DNA of 64,000 bases from Ooceraea biroi. Taxonomy: Eukaryota; Arthropoda; Insecta; Hymenoptera; Formicidae. The stretch lies in NCBI RefSeq assembly GCF_003672135.1, contig NC_039506.1:6634001-6698000 (forward strand). Direction: 5' to 3'. This document shows, one piece after another, positions 1-12,700 of this stretch (position 1 is the stretch's first letter; each line of letters begins with the position of its first letter). The notes under the pieces are model-generated. The model did not search any database, was not told the DNA's origin, and saw only the letters and a list, made by a program, of their open reading frames with translations. The translations under genes and the position numbers were made by a program.

Positions 1-1710
1 TGAGAATGATGAAGTGTTGACACAAGATGTAGATATAATTGTTTCGTCGGATACAGAGATTGAGAGCATATCTTCCAGCGTCAGTTGTCCTGTACAAGAC
101 GATGATGCTGATCACGAGAATCCAATGTTTCGTCTCGTGCAACAATCTAAAAAATCAAGAGAGAATAATGGACAAAATATAGAAGATAAAGAAAATGGTC
201 AATCAGTCAGTATTCCAAAAGCCGTGACGACAACTTTAGAGGAACAAAGAGACAGTAGTGGGATAATCGGTTCAAATCATGATAGCGTCAACAGTAGTAC
301 AGGTAGCAAATCTGATAATGTAAACCTTAACGCATATTTTACGCAAAACACATCTAGATTAAATAAATCGCGTGATAACCAGAAAGGATTTATCCCAAAC
401 TCGACGGCGACATTTTCCAGTCTGGATTTTTCGAATGTAGAAAGTCGATATTCAGACGGCAAAGACTGCAATAAATTTATGTCAGAGTCGTCAAACAATT
501 GTGAATTAAAAAAGTCCATCGAACATTCTTTCAACTTCGAAGACGATATATATCTTGCAAACGTGGACGTCGAGAAATACGAAAAACGAGAACAGCAAGC
601 TTTGGAAAGGAGTCAATCAAGTAGCGTGTTAACTTTGACAGAATTTCGAAAAAGTAATGCACGAAGATGCACTAATAAAAATAATAACAAGAATATCAAA
701 ACTAGCGGCATAGCTGACGATATCACGTCTGGAAATTTAGACCGTAATAGAACGTCTTTGACTCAAAATTTTGCAGCTATTAGGACATTTAAGAAAAAAT
801 CTTTATCAGAAGGACAGATTAGTAGCAACATATTACGTAATCAGGAGACAACTTTTAAAGATATATCTTCGCAATTGCAATGCAGTTATAGTCAAAAGAT
901 TGGAGATGCAAAAATTGAGCCTAAAATATTCGACAAAGATGTTACGCCTTCGCCTCATTACAATAGTATGAGTTCTCCTGAATTGCACGTAAGTTTATTA
1001 ATAATGATAAATTCCTTTGATTGAAAATATGTTTTTTTGTACGAGTGTATTATTTAATTTCCAGAAAGAAATGAAAAAATACGGATTAAAGATACAAAAG
1101 CGTAGCAGAGCTGTAAAATTGTTATCGCACATTTATAACGAGCTTCATCCCTTGATACCTACAACTGAGGTGATTCCAGAAGAAAAAGTCACTGAAATAT
1201 CAAGCGATGAAGATGATGGCCCACCAAAAAAAAAGCGGAATGTAGAAGATAATTATGTAGAAAAACCCGACAACGTCGAGGGAAATGATGATGAACTGCT
1301 TTGTTCTCAGGATAGGTAAACCTAATGTAAATATTAAATATTCTTTTTTGATATATCGTGTACGGTAGATGCAGCGTAATGATATTTATTACAGCAATAA
1401 GAGTATAAATTCTTTAAAAGATAGAGTCAGCAAAGAAATGGAATTTTATGAAACCGAATCGTATCCGCCGTTAGAAAATTCATCAGATATTACAAAAGCC
1501 TTTACGAAACTGATAAATCTTGACAAAGCTTTGTATAACAAGATATTACAATACGAACCTATAAATATCGAAGAGTTACGTTCCACGTTACGGACACATG
1601 GATTCAAATGCAAGCTTCCCAATCTCATGAGTTTTTTGGATGAACAGGTGCGCTTCTTTTTATGCAGTGAAAATGTAGTGATTAAGCATCTTAAGAAGTT
1701 ATTAAAATAA
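1..1710 (+). CDS. SLX4: SLX4 structure-specific endonuclease scaffold, C-terminal part (5' truncated by window)
   Basis: SLX4 (mus312 in flies) is the nuclear scaffold that binds SLX1, MUS81 and XPF-type nucleases for Holliday-junction and crosslink repair. Three exons are visible: 1-988 (open to the window edge), 1065-1315 and 1395-1710, all with GT-AG introns and matching phases. Exon 1 encodes a low-complexity Ser/Asn/Asp-rich region with few conserved positions, as in the family. Two conserved blocks follow. One is a SAP-like segment starting at SPELHKEMKKYGLKIQKRS, spanning the first intron, which in the family binds MUS81. The other is the C-terminal helix-turn-helix domain (LYNKILQYEPINIEELRSTL, then LPNLMSFLDEQ) that binds SLX1. 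A basic PPKKKRN stretch in exon 2 could be a nuclear signal. The frame is open upstream of position 14, so the true start lies outside the window. Identification is from the two C-terminal blocks; the N-terminal zinc fingers cannot be checked. Confidence 0.86.
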
Positions 1711-3190
1711 TTTGGACTTTTTTATTTTCAGTGTATTACATTTTATGTACCAGAACAGAGCAGTAGGAGCAGAATCCGCAAGAAAACATAATTCTGTACA
1801 CATGAAGTACTTTCAAGGAACTCAAATAAAATTTTTATATCGTTTTCCGTAAGATACACACTATATAAAATATGAGTAGTAAGTTTTATATATTCTATGT
1901 GATTATCAATTGTATATATCTGATTTGTAGCACATTATATTCTTATACTTATTATATATTATTCTTGAAATTTGTTGAAGAGAAATATACAATTTACATT
2001 TTGTAAATTTAAGTAACTCATAGGTCAGTTTATTTTTGCAAATTATTTTTTCAGGTAAAGAATCCGTTCAGTTCAAGAAAAGCTAGAACTATCGATACTT
2101 CTTGCTTTTTTTGTTAAAATATTAAAATTCCTACTTTTTATTTATTTTTGATTAATTTTATTATTAAAAATTAGGATTTAGTAAGATTATACCACAGACA
2201 ATGAGATTTAATTAAATATGAGTATGAGAGTAATTTAATATGAGTTTTGCGTCAGACGCAAAACTTTTATATTAAAAAGGTCGACAGGAGTGACAGTAAG
2301 GTCTCTGGCGAAATAAGAATAAACAGTAGAATCGTTTTTCGTTTTTCGACCTCAATATGAAGATAGATATAATTGTGATATTCGTGGTCAGAAGAATCAG
2401 CTGCAGATTCGGAAAGAGCGATTTTTATGAAAAAAGGTCTATAATTTTTCCTTTGACAATAGCACCTAAAGTGCAAGCGCAGTTGTATAAAATCCCATAC
2501 TTCCATTTTTTATAAATTTTTGAGGTCCAGATTGCAAAATCGGGCTGTTTATGACAATTTACGTATACAAGGAATCCATATAAAAAAAGGATAAAAAAAT
2601 ATTTCTTCTCGGAGGCAAAAAGGAAAAGTACGAAATTCATATGTATTGTATGTACATACATACGTGCAATTGATAGCGACATGTCAAGTTGCGTCATCCT
2701 TCCTCCCACCACCACTGCCGGATACAACGTTTGCGAGACTGTTCAACCGTAGAGCACTGTGGAGAACGTTGCTGCACGTTGCTGATGACAGTAATGACAC
2801 GTTGAGTTTCGTCAGACGTTTCGTAGAACCAGTCAGATCTGTACCGGTGAATTGGTAGCAAAGAATTAACCTCTTTCAAATCATCCGGCGCACCTCAGAG
2901 GCAGGTTTATTGACAGGTTAGAACCTTTTTCTCTTTGTAAGGTATTCTATTTTTTTTTAAATATAATATAGAATACCTGATATGACAATATGTTAAACGT
3001 TTAATGCACTGTTTTATGATATATCTCTTCTTTATTTAAAATCTTTATTTTCTCCTTCATTTAAAATCTGAACTTTGTACAAATATAATATGCAATTTGC
3101 TGTCATTATAAAGTTATATGGCAGTTGTAATTAGTCAGTTTTATTTTCTAGCATATCCAAATATACTTGGAAGCAGATTTATCATTCAAG
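1711..3190. other. SLX4-AsnRS intergenic region, including probable AsnRS promoter and 5'UTR exon
   Basis: No coding exon is supported here. The first part is AT-rich and holds the SLX4 3' end; an AATAAA-like signal lies near 1824. A perfect 23-nt palindrome (11-bp arms, one-base centre) sits at 2243-2265. The stretch 2690-2920 is richer in C and G and ends in a donor-like gacag/gttag near 2917. The AsnRS start exon is preceded by an acceptor (ttttctag, about 3150). I infer an untranslated first exon near 2700-2915; transcript data would settle it. Confidence 0.45.
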
Positions 3191-5523
3191 ATGTCTGAGA
3201 AAGAGACGACATCATTGGGTAAGTTGCATCACATAATCGCGACAGTATTATATGATAAAAATTATAATGCACAATTTTTTGAGTACATAATAGATTTATT
3301 TAATGAGTGTGTTATAACACTGCAATGTAATTAAATAAATATCCTGTTTAAGGTATTTATACATCAGAAAAGCATGGTAATGACGAGACAGGGGATGGTT
3401 CGGAAGTTAGCCCCTTCAAAACCATCTTAAGAGCAATGCGTCACGCTGGCAAGGAACCCTTTCCAGTCATCTATTGCGATTCTCATGAAGATGGCAAAAA
3501 ATATGAACCAGCATCCAAGTCTCAGTTGAAAAAGGTACAAAAGATCTGGGTTAGAGAACAGCATAAAAATGAGGAGAAGGAGAAGAAATTACTGGAGGAT
3601 GAAGAAAAAAGAGTGAAGAATCTTGAAGAAGCCAGAGCGATTGTTATAGAGGAGGACAAATCCTTGCCGGCAGCGAAGCAGATTAAAATTGGACAAGCTG
3701 TCACTCACAGAGATCAAAGAATCAAGTTGTTTGGATGGGTGCATCGACTAAGGCGGCAAGGTATAGTCACATGATTAAAATTATCTGTGTTTATGGTGCC
3801 TTATTGAGCTTTTTATATATTACTATAGGCAAGGCACTCATGTTTATTACGCTGCGAGACGGAACAGGCTTCCTACAATGTGTATTGACTGACAAGCTTT
3901 GTCAAACTTACGACGCCCTGATCCTTGCCACAGAGGCTGCCGTTCAGCTGTTTGGAACTTTAAAAGCTGTCCCTGAAGGGAAAAGTGTATGTCCAATATA
4001 CAATGAACTCGGCGACTATTGGTGATAAACATATTTGAATAATGTTGATTAATTTATGCGTTAACATAATTTTAGGCACCTGGTGGACACGAATTATCTG
4101 TCGATTATTGGAAACTGATTGGGCCGTCACCTCCAGGTGGTGCGGATTCCATCTTGAACGAGGAAGCTCTGCCTGATGTACAGTTGGACAACAGACACAT
4201 AATGATCCGAGGCGAAAATGTACATGAAAGTTCTAATGCTCTTAAAACAGTATGAGTTATTATTGAATCCTTGTCTTCCGTTCTAGACATCGAGAATCTT
4301 GATCATGAGGTCTATATTGACACAAGCATTCAGGGATCATTATAAAGACCGCGGTTATTGCGAAGTGACCCCGCCAACTTTGGTACAGACTCAAGTGGAA
4401 GGTGGCTCGACTCTCTTCAAGTTAGATTATTTCGGGTACGCATCAGATAAGCAAGATGAGTTTTTCATTCTGTAATCACGGATAAATTAATGAATATTTT
4501 TTCTTTTTAAAGGGAAACTGCTTTTCTCACTCAGAGCTCCCAATTGTATCTCGAAACGTGCATTCCAGCGATGGGAGATGTGTATTGCATCGCCCAGTCG
4601 TATCGAGCAGAACAGTCGAGAACGCGTCGTCATCTTGCCGAGTTTGTATACAAATTTTCTTTCCGTGTTAAACTAGTTGGCTTGTTCTTTTTCTCCAGCT
4701 ACTTTTTAAACTACTACCAAATTACTTTTTAGATTCACGCACATCGAGGCGGAATGTCCGTTCATCACTTTCGACGATTTATTAGACCGGTTAGAAGACT
4801 TGATTTGCGACGTAGTTGAACGAGTTTTGCAATCACCGCTCGGTCACCTCGTGAAAGAATTGAATCCCAACTTCCAAGTGCCCAAGAAGCCGTTTAAGCG
4901 GATGAACTACAGCGATGCGATCGAGTACCTGAGAGAAAATAACATCACGAAGGAGGACGGTAGCTTCTATGAGTTCGGAGAGGTATGAATAAATGTTGTA
5001 AGCTCTAATCCTTTCAACGGATCGCAATAAGTGATCGCAATAATCCTTTATATTACAGGATATTCCAGAAATGCCAGAGAGAAAGATGACCGACGCTATT
5101 AACGAACCGATAATGCTCTGCCGTTTCCCGCCGAGATAAAGTCATTTTACATGCAACGTTGCCCGGAAGACAGACGTCTGACTGAATCGGTCGACGTGCT
5201 CCTGCCGAACGTGGGTGAAATCGTTGGCGGTTCGATGCGTATCTGGGATTACAACGAGATGATGGAGGGCTACAGCCGTGAGAACATCGATCCAACCCCA
5301 TACTACTGGTACACAGACCAGGTAAGAATGTATAAGACTTATGGATTGGCGTGATGACAGGATTGTATGAATAATTATTATTGCTCGACAGCGGAGATAC
5401 GGATCCTGCCCTCACGGTGGTTACGGGTTGGGACTGGAACGATTTTTGTGCTGGCTGTTGAATAGATACCACATACGCGAGGTGTGTTTATACCCGCGTT
5501 TCCTGGAGCGTTGTCGCCCATAA
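3191..5523 (+). CDS. AsnRS: cytosolic asparaginyl-tRNA synthetase (class IIb), with a 1-bp frame break
   Basis: The enzyme charges tRNA-Asn with asparagine in the cytosol. Nine exons are supported: 3191-3218, 3353-3760, 3829-3986, 4076-4219, 4287-4435, 4513-4641, 4733-4982, 5059-5321 and 5392-5523. They give about 553 residues, close to the 548 of human NARS1. The order is: a charged N-terminal extension typical of animal cytosolic AsnRS; an OB-fold anticodon domain (FGWVHRLRRQG, then FITLRDGTGFLQCVL); class II motif 1 with VTPPTLVQTQVEGG; motif 2 with SYRAEQSRTRRHLAEF; and motif 3 with GYGLGLERFL near the C terminus. All intron phases agree. Inside exon 8, at 5123-5126, one base is missing: the frame reaches a TAA just after CRFP, while the +1 frame continues with EIKSFYMQRCPEDRRLTESV at full conservation. 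Because this gene is essential and otherwise perfect, I read the break as a consensus error. The start is the first ATG (ttcaagATGtct). Confidence 0.95.
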
Positions 5524-6650
5524 GAGCATTCTATCGATATGCGTGTATGTCGATGGTACATTAGCATAGAGACATTTCGCTTTACACTACAATAATAAAA
5601 TATGCAGCATTTAAATAAGACACTACTTAATATATCACTGAAAATGGTTGTTTAAATAAAGATATTGTATGTAATTAAATATTGATTATTTGTATCTTTG
5701 GGAAATAGATAATAAAAGAGAAAATCTGTTAGAAAGCAACCCTAATTTCGTATTATGTTTTTTTATTATTCAGAAATTGCCCATCGGCAATATCCTTTCG
5801 CGTGCCTTACGGGATAATATTGCATCACGTTATAGAATGGCGACAATGAGAAAGGAGGTATTTCAAATACACGTATAAGGATTTGTTTGAACCAATTCAT
5901 CGAACTGTATTGTAGAACAATAACTTACATTGCACACATTGTCTCTAGTTCAACAAATAATACACAGAAATCGCAATATCTCTGTAGCATAAAGAAATAT
6001 CTCGTTTTATTAGTCAATAGCTACTATAAAGATCAGCTAAATCGTCTTTAAATTATCTGCCGCTATAAACAGTAGAATCATTAACTGATTTATAAATATA
6101 TATATATATATTACATATTAAAATATGAAGGTACGTAGATTACATATCATTTATCTCGAATTGTTTAATATTACTTTCATGAGAAAGGAATGATCATTAG
6201 CAATACATATGCTGCCTCATATACGAAATACACTTTAGGGAAAATACAGCCGTTCTAAATATCGCATTCGTTTTCGGTTTACTACGGTTCGTATATTTGT
6301 ATTTTTCGCTGCTTTGGTTTCTTTCTTTCTTTTTTTTTCCTTTAGACCGGGAAACATTTTGAGTCGTTTATCGTTCTAAGATTACAACTTTGCTATGTTT
6401 GGACTATGTAAGAGCTTCAGTTTTAAACAACAACAATATTCGTGCGGAACTTTTTACCTTACCGTGTCGTAAAGTAGTACTTGACAAAACGATATATATA
6501 TATAATTTTTATAAATAACATTCAATTAGCTTGTCACAACACACTAGCCATGCAAAAGGATACCGCATCGTTTGCACGGTCTGTATGTAAGAGTAGTATA
6601 TCGTACAACAGCGATGAGAATTGCGTAGATTTCTTTTTAACAATTCGTGT

Positions 6651-6682
<32 letters not shown>

Positions 6683-6765
6683 ATCAATAAATATCGGCTC
6701 TCTTAAATAACATAATTACACGGTTTATTAATTTCTCTTATCATCTCCCTCCATTTTTTTTAACC
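5524..6765. other. intergenic between convergent AsnRS and Rabconnectin-3A; 3'UTRs, poly(A) signals, TG microsatellite
   Basis: No gene is supported. AATAAA hexamers at 5594-5599 and 5655-5660 could serve AsnRS. A TTTATT at 6724-6729 reads as AATAAA on the minus strand, 37 bp beyond the Rabconnectin-3A stop. A (TG)n tract spans 6651-6677 and a short (TA)n lies near 6096-6111. The rest is AT-rich without visible structure. Confidence 0.6.
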
Positions 6766-9700
6766 CTAATAAAGCGCTTGTACTACACAATCGCGTTCTG
6801 GCAGTTGACGGACTTTCATCGAACCATCCGCTCCGCATGAGAACAGTCGACCCGCGGAGTCCACGTGTAACTGGGTAACACCCTGGCGAGAAAATCATCA
6901 TGTAATCATCATGTAGCTACTTCGTTTACTTCAACGAATCGCGGATCATCATACCTGTCCTATGTTCTTGAAGAAGCTGGACCGTGGATGCTCACCAGGA
7001 AATGAGTACAAGAGGGAATGGACGGTCAACCCCCATATCTACGAATAAAATATTCGATATCGTTTGTTATCGGCGAATGATGCATGTTGTAAACTTTTTT
7101 CAAACGCTTATAAAAACAAATCGTCGTACCTTAATGTCACCATCACCTGCTCCACTGACGAAAAATTCCTCGTGTGGATCAAGCGCTAAACACTTTATAG
7201 CCGATTCGTGCGCTTGGAACCTGTGCCTTTGTTGCCGCTGTCGCACATCGAATATGTTAATGTCACCCTTCTTGCCGCCGCTGATCAGCAATTGATGCTG
7301 CGGCGCCAGTATTAACGCACTCGCTCCTTGTTCATGACACATGAAGCCTGAAACATGAAATACCACTAATTCGATCACGATTACCAGAAGAAGGCCGATA
7401 TCATCCGTTAGTAATCAAAATCATTTTTTGATATTCAGGGCCACTTCAACCAAACGCCGGTTAATTTAATCGTCGATTAACTTACAGGGCGATCAACATA
7501 AAAATCTCTAATAATATAATTCTCGTATAAATAATATAAGTTTTATGTTGATCGCCCTGTAAGTTAATCGACGATTAAATTAACCGGAGTTTGGTTGAAG
7601 TGGCCCTCATACCTTGTACAAGAGACTTGTTTTGTGGAAGCAGTGTGTCCCACAATGCTACATTCCGGCCTTCCGAGCCGTGACCTGCGGTGGCTACGAG
7701 ACTGCACGCGCCGAGGAAGACAAAGTCCGAGGTCACTTTACTGTGGCATTGATACGTCTAAAATAGAGATTCGATAACGTCATCGTGAGCGAATGTATCG
7801 AGTGATACGTTCAATATTGAACAAGATTCTTACGAAGAATGGTCGAGCCGTTCCTTCGCGGCAGGCAACTTGAAATAGACTCAGATGACCATCGGAATCG
7901 GCCACGCCGAATTTGTTGCCGTGTTGAGAAAATCGCACGCGGGTCACTTTAGCGAAGGTTCCAGGCGCTCTTGGAGTAGCGACAGCTGTCTGGTGTCCCC
8001 ATTCCCATAACGACACAGAGCCATCTTGTGATCCGGTTAAATCTGATGTCGACGATATGGAAAAAGAATAGAAACGTTATTACTTACTGAATCTTAGTAC
8101 GCGATAATCAAACGAAGAAATATTCGAGATTGAGATATGTCAACTCAAAAAAAGATCTTTCCTTTGGCTACATTAAAATACATGATCATAAAAGTCTTGC
8201 ATTAAAACATTTGATAGAAAAATACTCACAAAGCGGTAAAAGCGGATGTGAAGAAATTCTTCTAATTCCATCGATTTTGTGCTTCAGAATCTGTCGGAAT
8301 AAATTCAGTCGATTAAATTGATTGAATCTGTGAGCGAAAAGATTTCAGATCGAGATATGTACATTTATATATTTTAGCAGAATTAAATACAGTTTTATAA
8401 AAACATTTAGCAATATTAGGAAATAATGTTGGGTATCATTTCGATGCAAGATAGGTTTAATAGAGCTGTATAATGAACATTTAACATGCGTTGAACATCG
8501 CAACAGGTTTCCGATTAAAATAATGTGCAATTAATATTCGGCTGAAACTGCTTTTCACATCAGCTCACAGAACTAGCTGTTGTAATGTTTATCTTTATAG
8601 TAAGCGTTTTGTGGATGTTTAATTAATGTGTGAACATAAACATAAATGTGAATGCGAGGTTTAGACAATGAAACATTAATAAATCTTTGCATATTAAAAT
8701 ATTATGATTTTCGTAAGAAAAATATGAGAAGTATGATATTATCGAAAATTGAACATATTACCTGCGAGAGTTATATCTACAGTTAGTCAAATAAGATTGA
8801 AAAGTTTAAACATTAATACATGCACTGGATACCCACATTACAAACATGTTCACTTGATATTGATGTAATGTTCATGATAAGGACAGTGAGTTTCCACATA
8901 GCAAATTAGAAATAACATCTATAAAGAATCAGGGGAGCAAATAAAACACCATATTTGCTAATGTCATCGAAGATACGTCGATACTCTTGTAAAACCGTCG
9001 TATCGCACTATTGCATCGATAATATCGATAATATAAGCAAAGAAAAATACAAATCAATACATTGTGCATAATCGCTACGAACTCTTAGAAATGATAACGA
9101 TAACGACTATGTATTTCTAAAAACAGGCCTTACGATTGAACTGTATAAGATCTTCTTGAAATTTATGATATCTGATTCGCAATATACGTAAAGAATCGTA
9201 AAAATGCAAAGTGATTTTTTAATGCAATTTGTACTTTTGAAATAATTCCGATGATACAAGTAACGATACATGACGTATCACCGCATATGAAATTTTCATA
9301 TCAACCATTTGCATATTATAAATCAGATATCTGATGTTGCCGAAAAAAGTTAAACATGAAATTTGCACTAGAACTAGGGTCTGTTACATGTAAATCTCAC
9401 CGGCTTTAACAAGTGTTTGCTCCTATCAGCAACAAATTGACAGAAACGCAGGTCGTGGGAGCCAGGAAAAGCAGGCATCCCCTTCATCTGAGCGAGCGAA
9501 TGAGCCGCCAGTTCAGTGACGCAGACCGAGTTAGATGTTAGGCAAGCATTGAACAAGCAACATTGTCTCCGTCACCACTTGTGCTACCCTAACCCAGTAC
9601 ACCACATTTGCGGTTTACAAGACTTGTCTCGCCAATGCGTTTTCTCTTTATGATTATTAAAATGTATGTAACATATGTAATCGCTATTTATTCCAATTAG

Positions 9701-12700
9701 CAAACGCTAGATACAAATTTGTCTGATTGAAAGAAAGGTAATCACCTGTGTTGCAGGTTGTCGATAAGTGTTTCTTGTTCTTTCTTAATTTTAGATATTT
9801 AAAAATATAAATATACTTTCAACATTTGCCGCACAAGACGCGAACAAGCCTTGAATTTAACCGCAGCCTGATACGTGAGACACAGTGCACACTTTAGTCT
9901 CGATATATATCATGCAATGTGAATGATTCATTTATAGACATAGCTTTTTCCTGTCTGATGCGAGATGCTGCTCTTGTACTCGTATCATTTTGATTGTAAT
10001 TACCCGAGTACCGTCTAATAATCCACAATATATATCATTTTCGAGTCACAAAGATGAAATAAAATGTTCTTACAAACAAAAACTCGTTACCTAGGTGAAT
10101 GTCATACAAATGTACAATGTATATGCATTACAGGGATTTGATACACATAGGATTTTTAGAATATATACTGACAGTACACGTCTTGCGCTTAAATCACTAT
10201 ACCCTCATTATTAAAAACTTGTTAAAAGCTTCTCATAATTTCCTACGTTGGTGGGAAACTCTCGTTATTAGATGCTCAAAGCTTTTGTCGCTAATCTTGT
10301 AAGTATTACAAATATTTTGTCAGTTAGGATTAAGCTTCCTGCGTGTGAATTAATTATTTTCGTTAAATACTTCTAGTATGATAGTGATTAATTGTACATT
10401 TTTTACACTCACGCACGCACACATATTAAAACGATACATAGTGATATACACACTAAAAAAAGCAAATCATGTTTCTGCTCGTGGCATATAATGACAAAAA
10501 ATAAAAAGAAAATATATATATATATAAATAAAATCAGTATAACACACAGGAAAAGTGAAATGCGTTTTGTTTTACTTAGCTTAAGACGAACTTAGCATTC
10601 AATGGGTATTGTATCGAATTACGAATGTAACGCGCAAATATATAGATAAAAATATATAGAAAAAAATAAAAAGTGAAGTAAATATTAGTTTTTTACACAA
10701 ATGTATAATTTTAGTTATATTTACAAAATTAATTAATATACAAGATTAAATTTGTCATATGTTTGTTCATGGATTTTATTTATTGTAAATATAAAATCTA
10801 TATACTTATGTACCTCCCATTGAAAACAAATAAGGAAAATCTTGAAAATAAGACGCGCGATTTTTGATATTATTACTATATAAATTATAATATAACGGAA
10901 ACTCACCACGCTCGCGCCACGTCCACTTTGACTGGCTATACCTGAGTGAGGCTGAGGACTGTTCGTCTGAGGACTCTGTGCCAGCAACGGACGATCTGCT
11001 GCTGTCTGTAAATAGTAGTGCGTATAAGATAAAATGTATTATCATTATGCTAGTATGAAATATTGTTAGATGTTATACTTGTATGACTAAGAAACTGGTT
11101 GGCTGTACAGGTTCTGGATCAGGTTGCTTATTCAAGTTAATAATATCGAATTCACATTCATCTTCCAGCCACGATGGAAGTTCTAGGAGCAAGGAAATGT
11201 TCATTTCTTGCACTTCCCGTGGTGTAGCAAGGGCCATTAAACCTGGATTTACCTAGACGCACATACAAAGTTATCAATCATAATATTAGCTTACCAAACA
11301 AATATTATTTAGACAAAATATTTTATATTTACCACGATTTAATAAATTTAATGATCTGTTTTACAAATTTCATTGGTGATTACACATAATTATTATAGCT
11401 AAAAAAAAAAGAGTAAGAGCAAAAACCTGATTAAGACAGAAGGCACTGATGCTATCTTGTTCTTTGTGAATAATTCTAACTGGTTCTGGCAAGCTTGTAG
11501 TACCACTGTCACTACCCTTATCCTCTCCAGTTCCTCGATGTACACCGTCAACGATCGATTGGGCACTTTCAAGTATTGTTGACAGGGATCTTCGTTTGCC
11601 AAACACTGCGCGAATGAAAATATCTTGTACCAATTCCTGTCTAACTAGGTAACACCATAAGCGATTGGCAGGTGCTGCAGACGCCAATCGTGTGCTGAAA
11701 TCATCAAAAACGTTCCTCTCTTCTGATCCTTATCTCATTTTAACGGAAAATGGCTTTGCATACTTACTTAAAGGGTGTGTTTCCTTTTTCCAATAAGGAT
11801 CGATACTTATGAATCGCTGGCTTTCCAGGTGTAGGAGAAGGATCTGGTGCACAGCCAGGTATGTAAGTCGCTGCTGGTGGACCCTTAAGTTCCAATTCTT
11901 CGCGTAAGGAATCTTGCCACTGTGCAACAATGCCCAGTGTACCGTGGATTAGTGGACTACTTACAGGTAATTCTACAATAAAATTTATACGTATTTATTA
12001 ATAGCATAAAATAAAAATTGAGAAAGTACAATGCGGAGGATAGGTTCTATAAAATCACGTAATACGAACCGCATAAATTTTATAAATATAGAAATATTTA
12101 TAAATTTTAATTTTTATACATTTCTTTATTCTCAAAATATATCATCTCGCAAACGAAAATTACATTTTCCTATGAAGTTTTACTTTAAATTTGCTTCTTT
12201 TGCTTTGTCAAACTTTAGAAATTCTATAAATTATATTAAATATATTTTCTCGATTTTTAATACGAAAGTTGGTCCAAATAATCCGGCGCGACGTGTTACA
12301 CAGTTCTTGTACTGGTTCATGTATCTCGATATGGCAGTTAACGTGTTAAGAGACAATTCATACCTTGCATTTCTATGCCGGCGACAGTCAGAAAATCTTG
12401 CAATTGTTGTTGTAGTATTTTAACTATTGCTAATCTCATAACGCTCCAACTGTACGAATTAGAATTGCTATGTTCTGTATTATCCTTTGGTTTGCTCTTT
12501 GGCTTTGTATTCGTATCGAATACGTCCTCCTCGTCGTCTGTAGAATCCAAGTCCGAGACCGCAGAATCAGAGGAATCATAATCAATTTCGTCCGCGTATT
12601 CGGTCTCTATGCGTGGCTGGAAGAATGATATACAGAGTTTTATTGGCCGTAAACTAGAGATGTAGTCTTTCCTTCATGAGAAGCCCGTAGATATCCAACC

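Noticed and set aside
5690..5878. 62-codon frame downstream of AsnRS
   Set aside because: An acceptor-like site precedes part of it, but AsnRS already ends at its conserved C terminus and nothing here is conserved.
7438..7606. CRISPR-like or bacterial hairpin
   Set aside because: The window is eukaryotic with introns; the palindromes are transposon ends, and no spaced direct-repeat array exists.
9374..9556. 60-codon minus-strand frame ending at a donor-like gtgaga inside a Rabconnectin-3A intron
   Set aside because: The exons on both sides join in phase without it, no acceptor phases with it, and it has no counterpart in the family.
12031..12423. 130-codon plus-strand frame
   Set aside because: Antisense to Rabconnectin-3A exon 21 and its intron; composition is AT-rich with no domain.
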